A stretch of 53,876 nt of DNA from Erythrobacter sp. (GTDB lineage: Bacteria; Pseudomonadota; Alphaproteobacteria; Sphingomonadales; Sphingomonadaceae): NCBI RefSeq assembly GCF_023653175.1, contig NZ_JAMNXL010000004.1, forward strand, positions 1 through 53,876. The letters run 5' to 3'. Below the pieces are notes generated by a model that saw only the letters and a program-made list of their open reading frames with translations, was not told where the DNA came from and ran no database searches. Every line of letters starts with the position of its first letter. Position 1 is the first letter of the stretch. The position numbers and the translations under genes are program-made. Of this stretch, positions 8,829 through 16,540 are shown piece after piece.

Positions 8829-8986
8829 CGCGTCAATCCCTACCGTGCCCCACGCTTTTCGCAGCGGGTGCGGGTGGCAGGCTAGTGCCGCAATGCGTCC
8901 AAGGCAACCGCGGGCCATTTCCAGAAAGCCTCGGCGCGCAGGTGCTGCTATGCTTCCCCGACGGTCAACGAGAAGAGGTGCGCAGC

Positions 8987-9268
8987 ATGGTCAAGGCGAA
9001 ATGGAACGGCGTCGTCATCGCCGAGAGCGACGAGACCGTGGTAGTCGAGGGCAATCACTACTTCCCGCGCGAGGCTGTCGATGCAGCGTATCTCGCCCCC
9101 AGCAGCACCCAGACGCGCTGCCCGTGGAAGGGCACGGCCTCCTACCACTCGCTGGTCGTGGACGGCAGCACCAACCCGGACGCAGCGTGGTACTATCCCG
9201 AGCCGCTCCCCGCCGCTGCCGAGATCAAGGACCGGATCGCCTTCTGGAAGGGTGTCGAGGTCGGTTAG
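8987..9268 (+). CDS. DUF427 domain protein
   Basis: 93 aa from ATG 8987, with an AGAAGAGG ribosome site 8 bp upstream. The whole protein is one DUF427 domain: MVKAKWNGVVIAESDETVVV, EGNHYFPREAVD, then TRCPWKGTASYHSLVVDG and AAWYYPEP, ending in IKDRIAFWKGVEV. The CPWKGxASY segment is the family hallmark. These small proteins are widespread and uncharacterised; no catalytic role is established. It is monocistronic here, divergent from the GH31 gene and convergent with the sulfatase, whose stop is only 9 bp away. Confidence 0.93.
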   Translation: MVKAKWNGVVIAESDETVVVEGNHYFPREAVDAAYLAPSSTQTRCPWKGTASYHSLVVDGSTNPDAAWYYPEPLPAAAEIKDRIAFWKGVEVG

Positions 9269-9277
9269 CGCCCCTGC

Positions 9278-10945
9278 CTAGTTCGGCCAGTAGATGTATT
9301 CGTCGCCTTCGCGGTAGGGCTCGGCCAGCGTCCGATCGATAGATACCGGCGTGTCGAAAGTGCTCGCATAGAGCGGCGGCTTGCGGCCCCGTTCATGCGC
9401 GGCGATCAGCGCTTGCAGCTCGGCGCGCTTGGCGGGCTCGCTGGCGGCGAGGTTGCGCTGCTCGGTCGGGTCGGCGGCGAGGTTGTAGAGCCACGCCTTG
9501 CCCTGCTTGCCGTTGACCTGCAGCTTCCAGTCCCCGCTGCGCACGGCCTTGTAGTAGCCGCTCGACCAGAACAGCGGGGCATCGGCGCGCGGCTGGGCGC
9601 CCTTGCCGGTGAGCGTCGCCAGCAGGCTGCGCCCGTCGATCGCAAGCCCTTGTGGCAACGGCGCGCCCGCGACCGCAGCGAAGGTCGGCATCAGATCGAC
9701 CTGCCCGACAGGCAGTGCGAGCTTCGATCCCGGTGCGATCGCGGCAGGCCAGCGCGCGAACAGCGGCACGCGAATCCCGCCTTCGAAGAAGCTGCCCTTG
9801 CCCCCTCGGAACGGCGCATTGAGCCCATCAAGCCCCACGTAACCCGGCGCGCCGTTGTCCGAGGAGATCACCACCAGCGTGTTCTCGGCCAGCCCCTCGG
9901 CCGCGAGCTTCGCCATGATCCGCCCGACGCTGCGATCGAGCGCACGGAGCATCGCGGCATAGACGCGCAAGCGGTGCGGGCCGATATCGCCCACCGCATC
10001 GTAATCGGCCTTGGTCGCCTGCAAGGGCGAATGCACACCCCATTGGGCAAGGTAGAGGAAGAACGCCCGGTTGCGGTTCGCCTCGATCACCTTGAGGCTC
10101 TCGTCAGTCCAATAGTCGGCGAGATAGCCGCCGGGCGCGAATTTCTCACCGCCATTATAGCTGGTGGCGTAATTCGCCGAGGCCCACAGGAAGCGGTCGA
10201 TCGGATCGAAATCGATGCGCGCATTGACCGCGTCCGGGTGATCCTCGGGCAGATGTAGCAGCCCGTCCATGTTGAGGCTCTCGTCGAAGCCCTGAGCCTT
10301 GGGAAGGAACTCGGGCGCATTGCCGAGGTGCCACTTGCCGATATGCACGGTGTGATAGCCGCGTGCTTTCAGCACCTCGGCCACGGTCACTTCCTCCGGC
10401 GGCAGGCCCTGCGCCTCGAAAGGCGGCGCGCTGGCTTCGGCCTGGGCGTTGGTGAGGATCGGCGGGCGGCCCGGGTGCATCTGGTTCCAGACCATCGGCA
10501 CGATCCGGGGGAAACCGGCAGGCGTCGGAGTGAATTCGAACCCCGTGCGCGTGGCATAGCGCCCCGTCATCAGCTGCGCGCGCGAAGGCGAGCAGGTGGC
10601 GTTGCCCGCATAGGCCTGGGTGAAGATCGCACCCTCTGCGGCAAGCTTGTCGATATTGGGGGTCTTGATCCGGCCCCCCGCCACTCCGCCGCCGAAGGTG
10701 CTGAGGTCGTTCATGCCGAGATCGTCGAACAGGATGAAGACGATGTTGGGCGGGCGCTCGGCGGGGCTCTGCGACGCCTCGGCGGGGCCTTGCTGCCATG
10801 GCACGGGGCGGTTCGCCGCGATCGGCTGCGCGCTCCTCCAGCGCACCAGCGCGAGCGCGAGGTCGGTGCGGAAGGTCCACGCGCTTGCCGTGGCCAACGC
10901 CAGGACAGCGAGCGTGCCGAGCGCCGCCTTGTGCCAGCGTTTCAT
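9278..10945 (-). CDS. Sulfatase (formylglycine-dependent, membrane-anchored or exported)
   Basis: 555 aa. The start at 10945 overlaps the previous stop (ATGA) and opens an N-terminal hydrophobic segment (HKAALGTLAVLALATASAW) that is either an anchor or a signal, so the enzyme should act in the periplasm. The alkaline-phosphatase fold is clear: metal-binding DD at 74-75 in FILFDDLGMND, and the modification site Cys118 in NATCSPSRAQLMTGR, where Cys is converted to formylglycine. Downstream are HIGKWHLG and SSDNGAP, both typical of type I arylsulfatases. It is the third gene of the dehalogenase operon. No sulfatase-modifying enzyme is in the window, so it must be encoded elsewhere. The substrate is unknown. 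Confidence 0.92.
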   Translation of the reverse strand: MKRWHKAALGTLAVLALATASAWTFRTDLALALVRWRSAQPIAANRPVPWQQGPAEASQSPAERPPNIVFILFDDLGMNDLSTFGGGVAGGRIKTPNIDKLAAEGAIFTQAYAGNATCSPSRAQLMTGRYATRTGFEFTPTPAGFPRIVPMVWNQMHPGRPPILTNAQAEASAPPFEAQGLPPEEVTVAEVLKARGYHTVHIGKWHLGNAPEFLPKAQGFDESLNMDGLLHLPEDHPDAVNARIDFDPIDRFLWASANYATSYNGGEKFAPGGYLADYWTDESLKVIEANRNRAFFLYLAQWGVHSPLQATKADYDAVGDIGPHRLRVYAAMLRALDRSVGRIMAKLAAEGLAENTLVVISSDNGAPGYVGLDGLNAPFRGGKGSFFEGGIRVPLFARWPAAIAPGSKLALPVGQVDLMPTFAAVAGAPLPQGLAIDGRSLLATLTGKGAQPRADAPLFWSSGYYKAVRSGDWKLQVNGKQGKAWLYNLAADPTEQRNLAASEPAKRAELQALIAAHERGRKPPLYASTFDTPVSIDRTLAEPYREGDEYIYWPN

Positions 10946-11355
10946 CCAGCGTCCGCGCGCGTGCAGATGTTGAGCTGCCCCGCCAGCCCTGCATCGCGGT
11001 GTTTGGTGATCGCTTGGTATTCGGGCGATTGCACCATCGCCAGCATCGCCTTCCTCGACGGGTATTCGGCGATTGCCACCATGTCCCACAGCTCCTCGAC
11101 CTCGCCGAGCAACAGGCCGGTCACCGTGCCGCTGAAGCGCACCTTGCCGCCGACCGCGGCGAGGCAAGCCTGCACGCCCGCGGCATAGCGGGCATAGGCT
11201 TCGCGCCCCGAAAGCTCGGGCTCGGAGCCGTCGGCATAGGCGGCCTTGTCGCGGAACTTGAGCAGATTGACCATGCACATCGCCTCGCCATCATCGGCAG
11301 CGAAGAAGACCATCGCCTGTTCGGGCGCGGGGTGGAGTTTGTTGGTGACGATCAT
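10942..11355 (-). CDS. DUF1330 family protein
   Basis: 137 aa from the ATG at 11355, which overlaps the dehalogenase stop in an ATGA; its own stop overlaps the sulfatase start in the same way. The sequence has the DUF1330 pattern: [12 protein letters not shown] near the start, then [36 protein letters not shown] and [15 protein letters not shown]. The fold is a dimeric alpha/beta barrel like EthD and antibiotic monooxygenase relatives, without recognisable catalytic residues. Translational coupling on both sides suggests it works with the dehalogenase and sulfatase, perhaps on the same compound, but no function is established for the family. Confidence 0.85.
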   Translation of the reverse strand: MIVTNKLHPAPEQAMVFFAADDGEAMCMVNLLKFRDKAAYADGSEPELSGREAYARYAAGVQACLAAVGGKVRFSGTVTGLLLGEVEELWDMVAIAEYPSRKAMLAMVQSPEYQAITKHRDAGLAGQLNICTRADAG

Positions 11356-12260
11356 TGCGGCGCTCCCTTGGCGGCGACATCGAGAATGGCGGCGACGAAG
11401 CCTGCGGGGTCGTCCTCCTGGATGAAGTGCCCGCCCTTGAGGGTCCGGTGCGCCTGGCCCGCGGTGCCGGGGACGCGGCCGACGAAACGGGTCTCGCCGG
11501 TGCGGGTAATCGGGTCGCCATCCGAAAAGGCGCAGAGGAACGGCTTGTCCCATGCTTCGAGCACGGCCCAAGCCGCCTTCTGGTCGGGCACCGCCTGATT
11601 GCCTTCGAAGGGCACGAAGCTCGGGAAGATCCTCGCGCCGGCCTTGTAGCTGGCATCGGGGAACGGCGCGTCATAGGCGGCGATCTCTTCCGGCGAGAGC
11701 GCGCGCTTGGTGCCCTTGGCGATGATCTTGCCGATCGGAAACACCGGACTCCACTTCGAGAACGCCCGCCAGATCGCAAAAGCGCGCGGCGCCGGGCCGC
11801 CTTCGGGCAGGCCGCCATTGGACAGCGCCACCGCGCGGAAGCGCTCGGGCGCGGCAGCAACCAATCTCAGGCCGATCAACGAGCCCCAGTCCTGACAGGC
11901 GAGCGTAATGTCGGTGAGGTCCAGCCCTTCGAGCCACTGGAGCATCCACGCGACGTGGGCGGCATAGGAATAGTCGGTCTTGGCGGCAGGCTTGTCGGAC
12001 TTGCCGAAGCCGATGAGGTCGGGTGCGATCACGCGATATCCCGCCGCCACCACGGGGCCGATCATGTGGCGGTAGAGGTAGCACCAGGTCGGCTCGCCAT
12101 GCATCATCAGCACGATCGGCGCATCGCGCGGGCCTTCGTCTATGTAGTGGACGCGCAAGCGGGCGCCACTCGGGCCGTCCTGCACCTCGGCATAATGGGG
12201 CGCGTAGGAGAAGTCCGCAATCGCGCTAAATGCCTGTTCTGGCGTGCGTAGGACTTTCAC
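11352..12260 (-). CDS. Haloalkane dehalogenase, DhlA-like (subfamily I)
   Basis: 302 aa from GTG 12260, with AAGG 8 bp upstream. The alpha/beta-hydrolase motifs match haloalkane dehalogenases closely: oxyanion region HGEPTW at 54-59 with Glu56, nucleophile Asp124 followed by halide-binding Trp125 in [10 protein letters not shown], and the catalytic His at about 278 in [12 protein letters not shown]. Positions Glu56, Asp124 and Trp125 coincide with the numbering I recall for Xanthobacter DhlA. The predicted reaction is hydrolytic release of halide from alkyl halides in the cytoplasm, though many genomic members have unknown natural substrates. It leads a three-gene operon (dehalogenase, DUF1330, sulfatase) with 4-bp overlaps. 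A palindrome overlapping its promoter matches one upstream of the adjacent tetR gene. Confidence 0.9.
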   Translation of the reverse strand: MKVLRTPEQAFSAIADFSYAPHYAEVQDGPSGARLRVHYIDEGPRDAPIVLMMHGEPTWCYLYRHMIGPVVAAGYRVIAPDLIGFGKSDKPAAKTDYSYAAHVAWMLQWLEGLDLTDITLACQDWGSLIGLRLVAAAPERFRAVALSNGGLPEGGPAPRAFAIWRAFSKWSPVFPIGKIIAKGTKRALSPEEIAAYDAPFPDASYKAGARIFPSFVPFEGNQAVPDQKAAWAVLEAWDKPFLCAFSDGDPITRTGETRFVGRVPGTAGQAHRTLKGGHFIQEDDPAGFVAAILDVAAKGAPQ

Positions 12261-12283
12261 GGCTGCCTTTTCCCCCTATATAT

Positions 12284-12300
12284 TGGCATACGGCATGCCA
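12284..12300. promoter_or_regulatory. 17-bp inverted repeat upstream of the dehalogenase, candidate TetR operator
   Basis: TGGCAT-ACGGC-ATGCCA: perfect 6-bp arms with a 5-bp spacer, 24 bp before the GTG start. On the minus strand it is followed by CAA and then TATATA (12282-12277), a plausible -10, so a bound protein would cover the -35/spacer region. The same form (TGGCAY-N5-RTGYCA) recurs upstream of the tetR gene at 12949-12965. Sequence seen; operator role inferred. Confidence 0.55.
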
Positions 12301-12316
12301 TTTCCGGTCGCCCGCG

Positions 12317-12928
12317 TCAATCCTCCGGCCAGCGCGCCAGCGCGTCGTCGAGCATCCGCCGCACCACCGCCGCCGCCTCTTGCGGAGCGAGGTTCTGATC
12401 ATGGCGCAGCAGTCGCCAGGTGTTGAAGCTGAGGATCACGTTGAGGCCCCGCGCCCCCTCGGCATCGGTGCGCACGGCCTCGGGCAGGTGCGCCGCCAGC
12501 GCCTCGGCCTCGAGCCGCAGCTGGCGGCGATAGCCCTCCATCAGGAAAGCGGATTCGAAGCGCCGGATATTGGCCGAGATGCGATAGGGCATGATCGTCT
12601 CGAAGATCGTCGCGCGGCGAGCGGCAATGTCGAACAGCCGCTCCTGCCACGTCGCCCCCTCGGGCGGGCGCATCAGGATCGGCAGAAGCTGCCCCTCGAT
12701 CGCCTCGGCCATCTCGCGGTAGAGCGCGTCCATGTCGCGGAAATGGCGGAACACCGAGCGCAGGCCCACGCCTGCAACCTCGGCGACCTGTGCCGCGCTG
12801 GGGGCGACTTCGCCGCGCGCGACCAGATCGAGCATCGCCGCGACGATCCGGGCCCGGCTCGACCGGCTGCGCGCACGCCGCCCGTCGTCAGGGGCGGAAG
12901 ATGCTTGCGTGATGTCAGGTACGACCAT
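12317..12928 (-). CDS. TetR-family transcriptional regulator
   Basis: 203 aa from ATG 12928. The N-terminal helix-turn-helix is clear (SRARIVAAMLDLVARGEVAP then AAQVAEVAGVGLRSVFRHFR), followed by an all-helical ligand domain (MDALYREMAEAIEGQ onwards) typical of TetR repressors. No Shine-Dalgarno sequence precedes the start, and promoter-like hexamers lie only about 13 bp upstream, so the mRNA may be nearly leaderless. It sits 56 bp upstream of the dehalogenase on the same strand. Matching inverted repeats in front of both genes suggest it represses itself and the dehalogenase operon, released by a substrate such as a halogenated compound. The ligand is a guess. Confidence 0.9.
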   Translation of the reverse strand: MVVPDITQASSAPDDGRRARSRSSRARIVAAMLDLVARGEVAPSAAQVAEVAGVGLRSVFRHFRDMDALYREMAEAIEGQLLPILMRPPEGATWQERLFDIAARRATIFETIMPYRISANIRRFESAFLMEGYRRQLRLEAEALAAHLPEAVRTDAEGARGLNVILSFNTWRLLRHDQNLAPQEAAAVVRRMLDDALARWPED

Positions 12929-12940
12929 GGCGCGGCTACG

Positions 12941-12966
12941 GTATTATCTGGCACTAACCGTGTCAA
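12941..12966 (-). promoter_or_regulatory. tetR promoter with overlapping operator copy
   Basis: On the minus strand TTGACA (12966-12961) and TAATAC (12946-12941) look like -35 and -10 hexamers, though only 14 bp apart. Between and over them lies TGGCAC-TAACC-GTGTCA (12949-12965 on +), which shares the arm and spacer lengths and most bases of the repeat at 12284-12300. This fits autorepression. Confidence 0.5.
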
Positions 12967-12993
12967 TTAAAGGCCATGAAGCCCCGAAACCGC

Positions 12994-13845
12994 TCAATCG
13001 AGGCTGGTACGGGGGAACAACAACTGGCTGACGAGTGGGGGACGAAACGGCGACCACGTGCCTTCGGCCTGCGCCAGCCGGTCGGCAAGCGCCAGCATCA
13101 CCGATGGATTGACCCCGAGGCCGCAATGGCTGGCATAGACCTCGATATTCTCGGTCGGCGTCGCCGCCGGCTTCTGCACCGATCCGCGCCAGTGGACGAT
13201 CCCGTCGGTCTTGGTGAAGATCGAGGTGGTCGGCACCGGCGGCGCTTCGGCCAGATCGCGGAAGCGCCCGCCCTGCATCGCCTCGGGCTCCTTGCCGTTC
13301 AGCATTTCGAACAGGCGCGCGGCGCTGGTGTGATTGCGGTCTTCCGAGATCGGGCTGCCGAGGCTGATCACCAGACGCACCCGGTCGGGATGCAGCTTGG
13401 CCAGCTCGCGCGCCAGCACTCCGCCCAGACTCCAGCCAACCAGCGAAACCTTGCGGCCCGTATCGTCATTGAGGCGCTGGAGCTGGGTTTCAAGACGCGC
13501 AATCAGCGCGTTGTCGACCCGGACATTGCGCCCGCTGTTCCAGCCATGCGCGTCGTAACCCAAATCCCGCAGCAAGCGCCGCATCGGACTTGTCGAAGTG
13601 TTGCTTGCCATGAAGCCGGGGAGCACCTGGACCGCGTGCCCATCACCCTTGGGCAAAGACGAAAGGAACGGGCGGCTCATGTAGAAGGCGCCGAGTTCGA
13701 ACATCGCGCGCCCTTCGACGAGCGTCCAGAAGCGGTGCGGCGGGTGCGCTGCCGGCTGGAGCTGGGCGGGCAGAAGCGGGGCGGCGAGGGTTGCCGATGC
13801 GGCCATGTCTTTATCCTTGTTCGGTTGGGTCTTGCGGCCGGTCAT
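12994..13845 (-). CDS. Alpha/beta hydrolase, lipase/esterase-like
   Basis: 283 aa. The ATG at 13845 overlaps the stop of the acyltransferase in an ATGA, which favours it over an internal Met at 13806. The nucleophile elbow is VSLVGWSLGGVLARELA (G-W-S-L-G), preceded by HAVQVLPGFMASNTS, where the oxyanion loop should be. The rest (VRLVISLGSPI, IFTKTDGIVHW, EVYASHCGLGVNPSV) supplies a likely acid Asp and a His. This resembles PGAP1- or LipB-like cytoplasmic esterases rather than secreted lipases; there is no signal peptide. Coupling to a wax ester/triacylglycerol synthase suggests a role in turnover of storage lipid or in supplying acyl groups. That role is inferred from context. Confidence 0.85.
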   Translation of the reverse strand: MTGRKTQPNKDKDMAASATLAAPLLPAQLQPAAHPPHRFWTLVEGRAMFELGAFYMSRPFLSSLPKGDGHAVQVLPGFMASNTSTSPMRRLLRDLGYDAHGWNSGRNVRVDNALIARLETQLQRLNDDTGRKVSLVGWSLGGVLARELAKLHPDRVRLVISLGSPISEDRNHTSAARLFEMLNGKEPEAMQGGRFRDLAEAPPVPTTSIFTKTDGIVHWRGSVQKPAATPTENIEVYASHCGLGVNPSVMLALADRLAQAEGTWSPFRPPLVSQLLFPRTSLD

Positions 13846-15446
13846 GCAGGCTTGGCTTTTGCAGCGGCGCGCCTCTGCGCCGGTCTGGACTTGGGTGCCG
13901 GCTTTGCTTTGGGCGCGGGTTTCGCTTTGGGAGCAGGCGGCGCTTTGGGCGCAGGCGGCGCTTTGGTTGCAGGCTGCGCCTTGGGGGCGGATTTCACTTT
14001 GGGCGCAGGCTTCGGCGCGGCGGTTGCAGCCGCTGTAGCAGCAAGCAACTCCGAGAAACTATCCTCGATGCACTTCACGTAAAAATCGGGATCGGGGAGC
14101 AGCTCGCGGTCGGCGGTGAAGGCGATTGTGGCCTCGTCGCAATAGGATTGCACCACGTGGCCGAGGCCGAGGCCGTCGGTAAGGCACAGCAGCCCCATCA
14201 TGCTCTCGAGCCGCGCGGCCGCAAAGTGGATCGGCACCGGCGGCCCCGGCACATTGGTCACCACCGTGGTAAACGGCGGCGCGACCCCGCGATTGGCGAG
14301 GCCCAGCCGCGTGTAGAGCTGCGCGCCCAGCGCCATGAACAGCGCAGGCGAGACCTTGCTCATCTCGGTCATGTTGCGCGCGCCGATGGCGTCGGACATG
14401 GCCTTGGAATTGGCGGTCTGCGAGAAAACGAAGGCGAGGCGCTCGGCCGGATCCTCGATATGCGTGCCCAAGGGCGCGATCATCGCGGCGACCTGATTGC
14501 CCATGTCGCCTTTCTCGCCGCTCGCGCGCACCGAGATCGGGGCCATGGCGGTCAGCGTCTTCTTGGGCAGATCGTCTTTCGCCAGCAGATACTTGCGCAT
14601 CGCCCCGCCAATGATCGCGAGGAACACGTCATTGACCTTCGCGCCCTCGGCCAGCGCGCGGATCGCCTTGATCTCGGCCAGCTTGAAGCTGCGCCCCTCG
14701 ACCACCCGGTGCGGGCTGATCGCGCGGTTGAAGCGCGATTTGGGCGCAATCATGTCGGCGCTGACAGTGAAGTCCTTGACCACCAGGCCCTTGATCGCCT
14801 TGGCAAGCCCCGGCGCGGCCTTGGCGGCAACTTCGAGCTGCTTCAAGGGATTGGTAACCGCATTGAAATAGCTTTTGCCGAGCAATTCTATGGGGTTGGG
14901 GATGCGCTCGGGCTTCCACGTGTCGGGCTGATTGGGCGGCGGATCGGTGGGGCGCAGGGTGTGCAGCGCCTCCATCAGGTCGATCCCGCTCATCCCGTCG
15001 ATGGCGGCGTGGTGCACCTTGGTGACCATCGCGAAGCTGCCCGGGGTGACCCAGGGGACGTTATCCAGCCCCTCGACCACGGTGAACTCCCACGGGGGGC
15101 GGTCGAGATCGAGCGGGCGGGCAAAGATGCGCGCGGCCTGAATGCACAGCTGCCGCCAATCGCCCGGCTGCGGCAGGGCGACGTGGCGCACGTGGTATTC
15201 GAGATCGAAGTCGGGATCCTCTACCCAGTAGGGGTAATCGAGATCGAAGGGCACCCGCACCAGCCGCTGGCGCATCGTGCGGCTCAATTGCGCGCGCGCG
15301 CCGATGAATTGCAGGATGTCCTTGAAGCGCACGAAGCTGCCGGGCGCGGTCTCGGGGTTGTAGACGAGGATCGAGCCGATGTGCATCGGCGAACTGCGCG
15401 TTTCCAGCGCCACGAAGGACGCATCCATTCCCTGCAATTGGCGCAA
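13842..15446 (-). CDS. Wax ester synthase / diacylglycerol acyltransferase (WS/DGAT) with basic tail
   Basis: 534 aa from TTG 15446, chosen because GGGGAG lies 7 bp upstream and because the protein then begins near LRQLQGMDASF, the usual WS/DGAT N-terminus; a TTG at 15491 would add 15 residues without a ribosome site. The catalytic motif HHAAIDG is at about 145-151 (HHxxxDG), and the WS/DGAT C-terminal signatures VNDVFLAIIGGAMRKYL and VVTNVPGPPVPIHFA are present. It would join acyl-CoA to a fatty alcohol or diacylglycerol at the inner membrane, making neutral lipid. The last 60 or so residues are an unusual Lys-Pro-Ala repeat (see separate entry). It overlaps the hydrolase gene by 4 bp. Confidence 0.9.
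   Translation of the reverse strand: MRQLQGMDASFVALETRSSPMHIGSILVYNPETAPGSFVRFKDILQFIGARAQLSRTMRQRLVRVPFDLDYPYWVEDPDFDLEYHVRHVALPQPGDWRQLCIQAARIFARPLDLDRPPWEFTVVEGLDNVPWVTPGSFAMVTKVHHAAIDGMSGIDLMEALHTLRPTDPPPNQPDTWKPERIPNPIELLGKSYFNAVTNPLKQLEVAAKAAPGLAKAIKGLVVKDFTVSADMIAPKSRFNRAISPHRVVEGRSFKLAEIKAIRALAEGAKVNDVFLAIIGGAMRKYLLAKDDLPKKTLTAMAPISVRASGEKGDMGNQVAAMIAPLGTHIEDPAERLAFVFSQTANSKAMSDAIGARNMTEMSKVSPALFMALGAQLYTRLGLANRGVAPPFTTVVTNVPGPPVPIHFAAARLESMMGLLCLTDGLGLGHVVQSYCDEATIAFTADRELLPDPDFYVKCIEDSFSELLAATAAATAAPKPAPKVKSAPKAQPATKAPPAPKAPPAPKAKPAPKAKPAPKSRPAQRRAAAKAKPA
13848..14020 (-). repeat. Tandem repeat coding for a KPAP-type basic tail of the acyltransferase
   Basis: The 3' end of the WS/DGAT gene consists of near-repeats, visible on the + strand as TTTGGGCGCAGGCGGCG and variants, coding for units like APKAPPAPKAKPAPK. 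The tail is rich in Lys, Pro and Ala with almost no acidic residues, like histone-H1-like or AlgP-like tails. Confidence 0.75.
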
Positions 15447-15547
15447 GGTTCTCTCCCCATAGGCACCCCTTTGTGGGGTTTTGTTGCGCAAGAGGCTAAC
15501 AGACGCAGGCGCGCGGTCAACTTGCCGCGTCCGTCAATCAGAGGGCG

Positions 15548-16540
15548 TCAAGCACCTTCGGGCAGCAGCGCGAGCAGGGCAAAGCTCGCCAGCCAGTGTT
15601 CGCCCATGTAGTCGCCCGCGACATGGGGCAGCGCGGCGGCAAGGTGGTCGCGGGCAAGGCATTGCAGCGGGTCGGCAGAGTCGGTGCGGCCGAGCGCGCT
15701 GGCAATTTCGCGCAGGCACCATGCGCGGCTGAGGTTGAGGCCGTCGAGATGGGCGATCTTGCCGTCCGAACGGTCGGAGACAGTGACGGGGCGGCATTCG
15801 CGCTCCAGCCAGCCATTGTTCTCCACCAGATGCTTGAACCACGCCTCGAAGGCGAGCGGGTGCCAGACCTCCGCCATCAGCAGCGCGGCGGTGAGGACGG
15901 GGGAGAGAAATTCGTCGCCCCCCGGCTCCCATCCGTCATAATCGCGGCGGTGCGCGAAGGTGCGGATCGCCCAGTCGTCGATCAGCACCACCAGTTCCGA
16001 ATCGCGATACAACGCCCAGCGCCGCGCCAGTACCAGCGCGAAGGCGGTGTTGAAGTGGGTGCCGGTGGTGATCGGGTAGGTGAGGATGGCGAGGTAATCC
16101 CGCAGCCGCGCGGCAAAGGCCCTTGCCAGCGGCCTCAGCCGCTCCTCCCATGGGTGATCATCGTGATGCATGGCCTCCTCGTGGAGATACAGAAGCCAGG
16201 CCCAGCCATAGGGCCGCTCGAACCCGCGTGCCGAGGGGCGTTCGAGGTAGGCGAGTTCCACCGCCAGCTTTTCTTCGGTGAAGGTTGCCTGCGCCAGCGC
16301 CGTGATCTCGGCCGCTTCCGGCATGGCGGGGTAGAGCCGCCGCAGCGTCAGCAGCGTCCACCAGCCGTGGACGCAGGAATGCCAGTCGAAGCTGCCGAAG
16401 AACACCGGGTGGGCCTCCTGCGGCAGGCGCAGGTCTTCAGGGCCGGTGAAGACGTGGTCGTCCTTGTAGGGGAAGGCCCGCGCCACATGGCCCAGCGCGA
16501 CGCGGGAGAAGCGGCGGGCGGTGTCCTCGGTCAGTTCCAC
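15548..16540 (-). CDS. DUF2891 protein
   Basis: 330 aa from GTG 16540; GGGAG lies upstream and the start overlaps the DUF979 stop by 10 bp. The open frame extends much further upstream but only as antiparallel noise of DUF979. The protein is soluble and alpha-helical, with family-typical segments PVFFGSFDWHSCVHGWW, FERPYGWAWLLYLHEEA, PITTGTHFNTAFAL and HLDGLNLSRAWCLREIA. The arrangement of many His, Trp and Tyr residues in helical hairpins resembles an (alpha/alpha) toroid as in glycosidases or lyases, but no activity is known. It is the last gene of the oxoprolinase operon and may act on the same metabolite. Confidence 0.85.
   Translation of the reverse strand: MELTEDTARRFSRVALGHVARAFPYKDDHVFTGPEDLRLPQEAHPVFFGSFDWHSCVHGWWTLLTLRRLYPAMPEAAEITALAQATFTEEKLAVELAYLERPSARGFERPYGWAWLLYLHEEAMHHDDHPWEERLRPLARAFAARLRDYLAILTYPITTGTHFNTAFALVLARRWALYRDSELVVLIDDWAIRTFAHRRDYDGWEPGGDEFLSPVLTAALLMAEVWHPLAFEAWFKHLVENNGWLERECRPVTVSDRSDGKIAHLDGLNLSRAWCLREIASALGRTDSADPLQCLARDHLAAALPHVAGDYMGEHWLASFALLALLPEGA

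Noticed and set aside
7176-8885. A 569-codon + strand frame opposite the GH31 enzyme
   Set aside because: The GH31 frame on the other strand holds both catalytic signature regions; the antisense frame shows no family features.
13848-14020. CRISPR-like short repeats
   Set aside because: The repeats are contiguous coding repeats without spacers, inside the acyltransferase gene.
15465-15484. Hairpin ACCCC-TTTGT-GGGGT followed by TTTTG
   Set aside because: Only a 5-bp stem, points away from any + strand gene, and sits in the leader of the acyltransferase.
13791-15611. A 606-codon + strand frame opposite the WS/DGAT gene
   Set aside because: Shadow frame; the minus strand has HHAAIDG and the other acyltransferase signatures.
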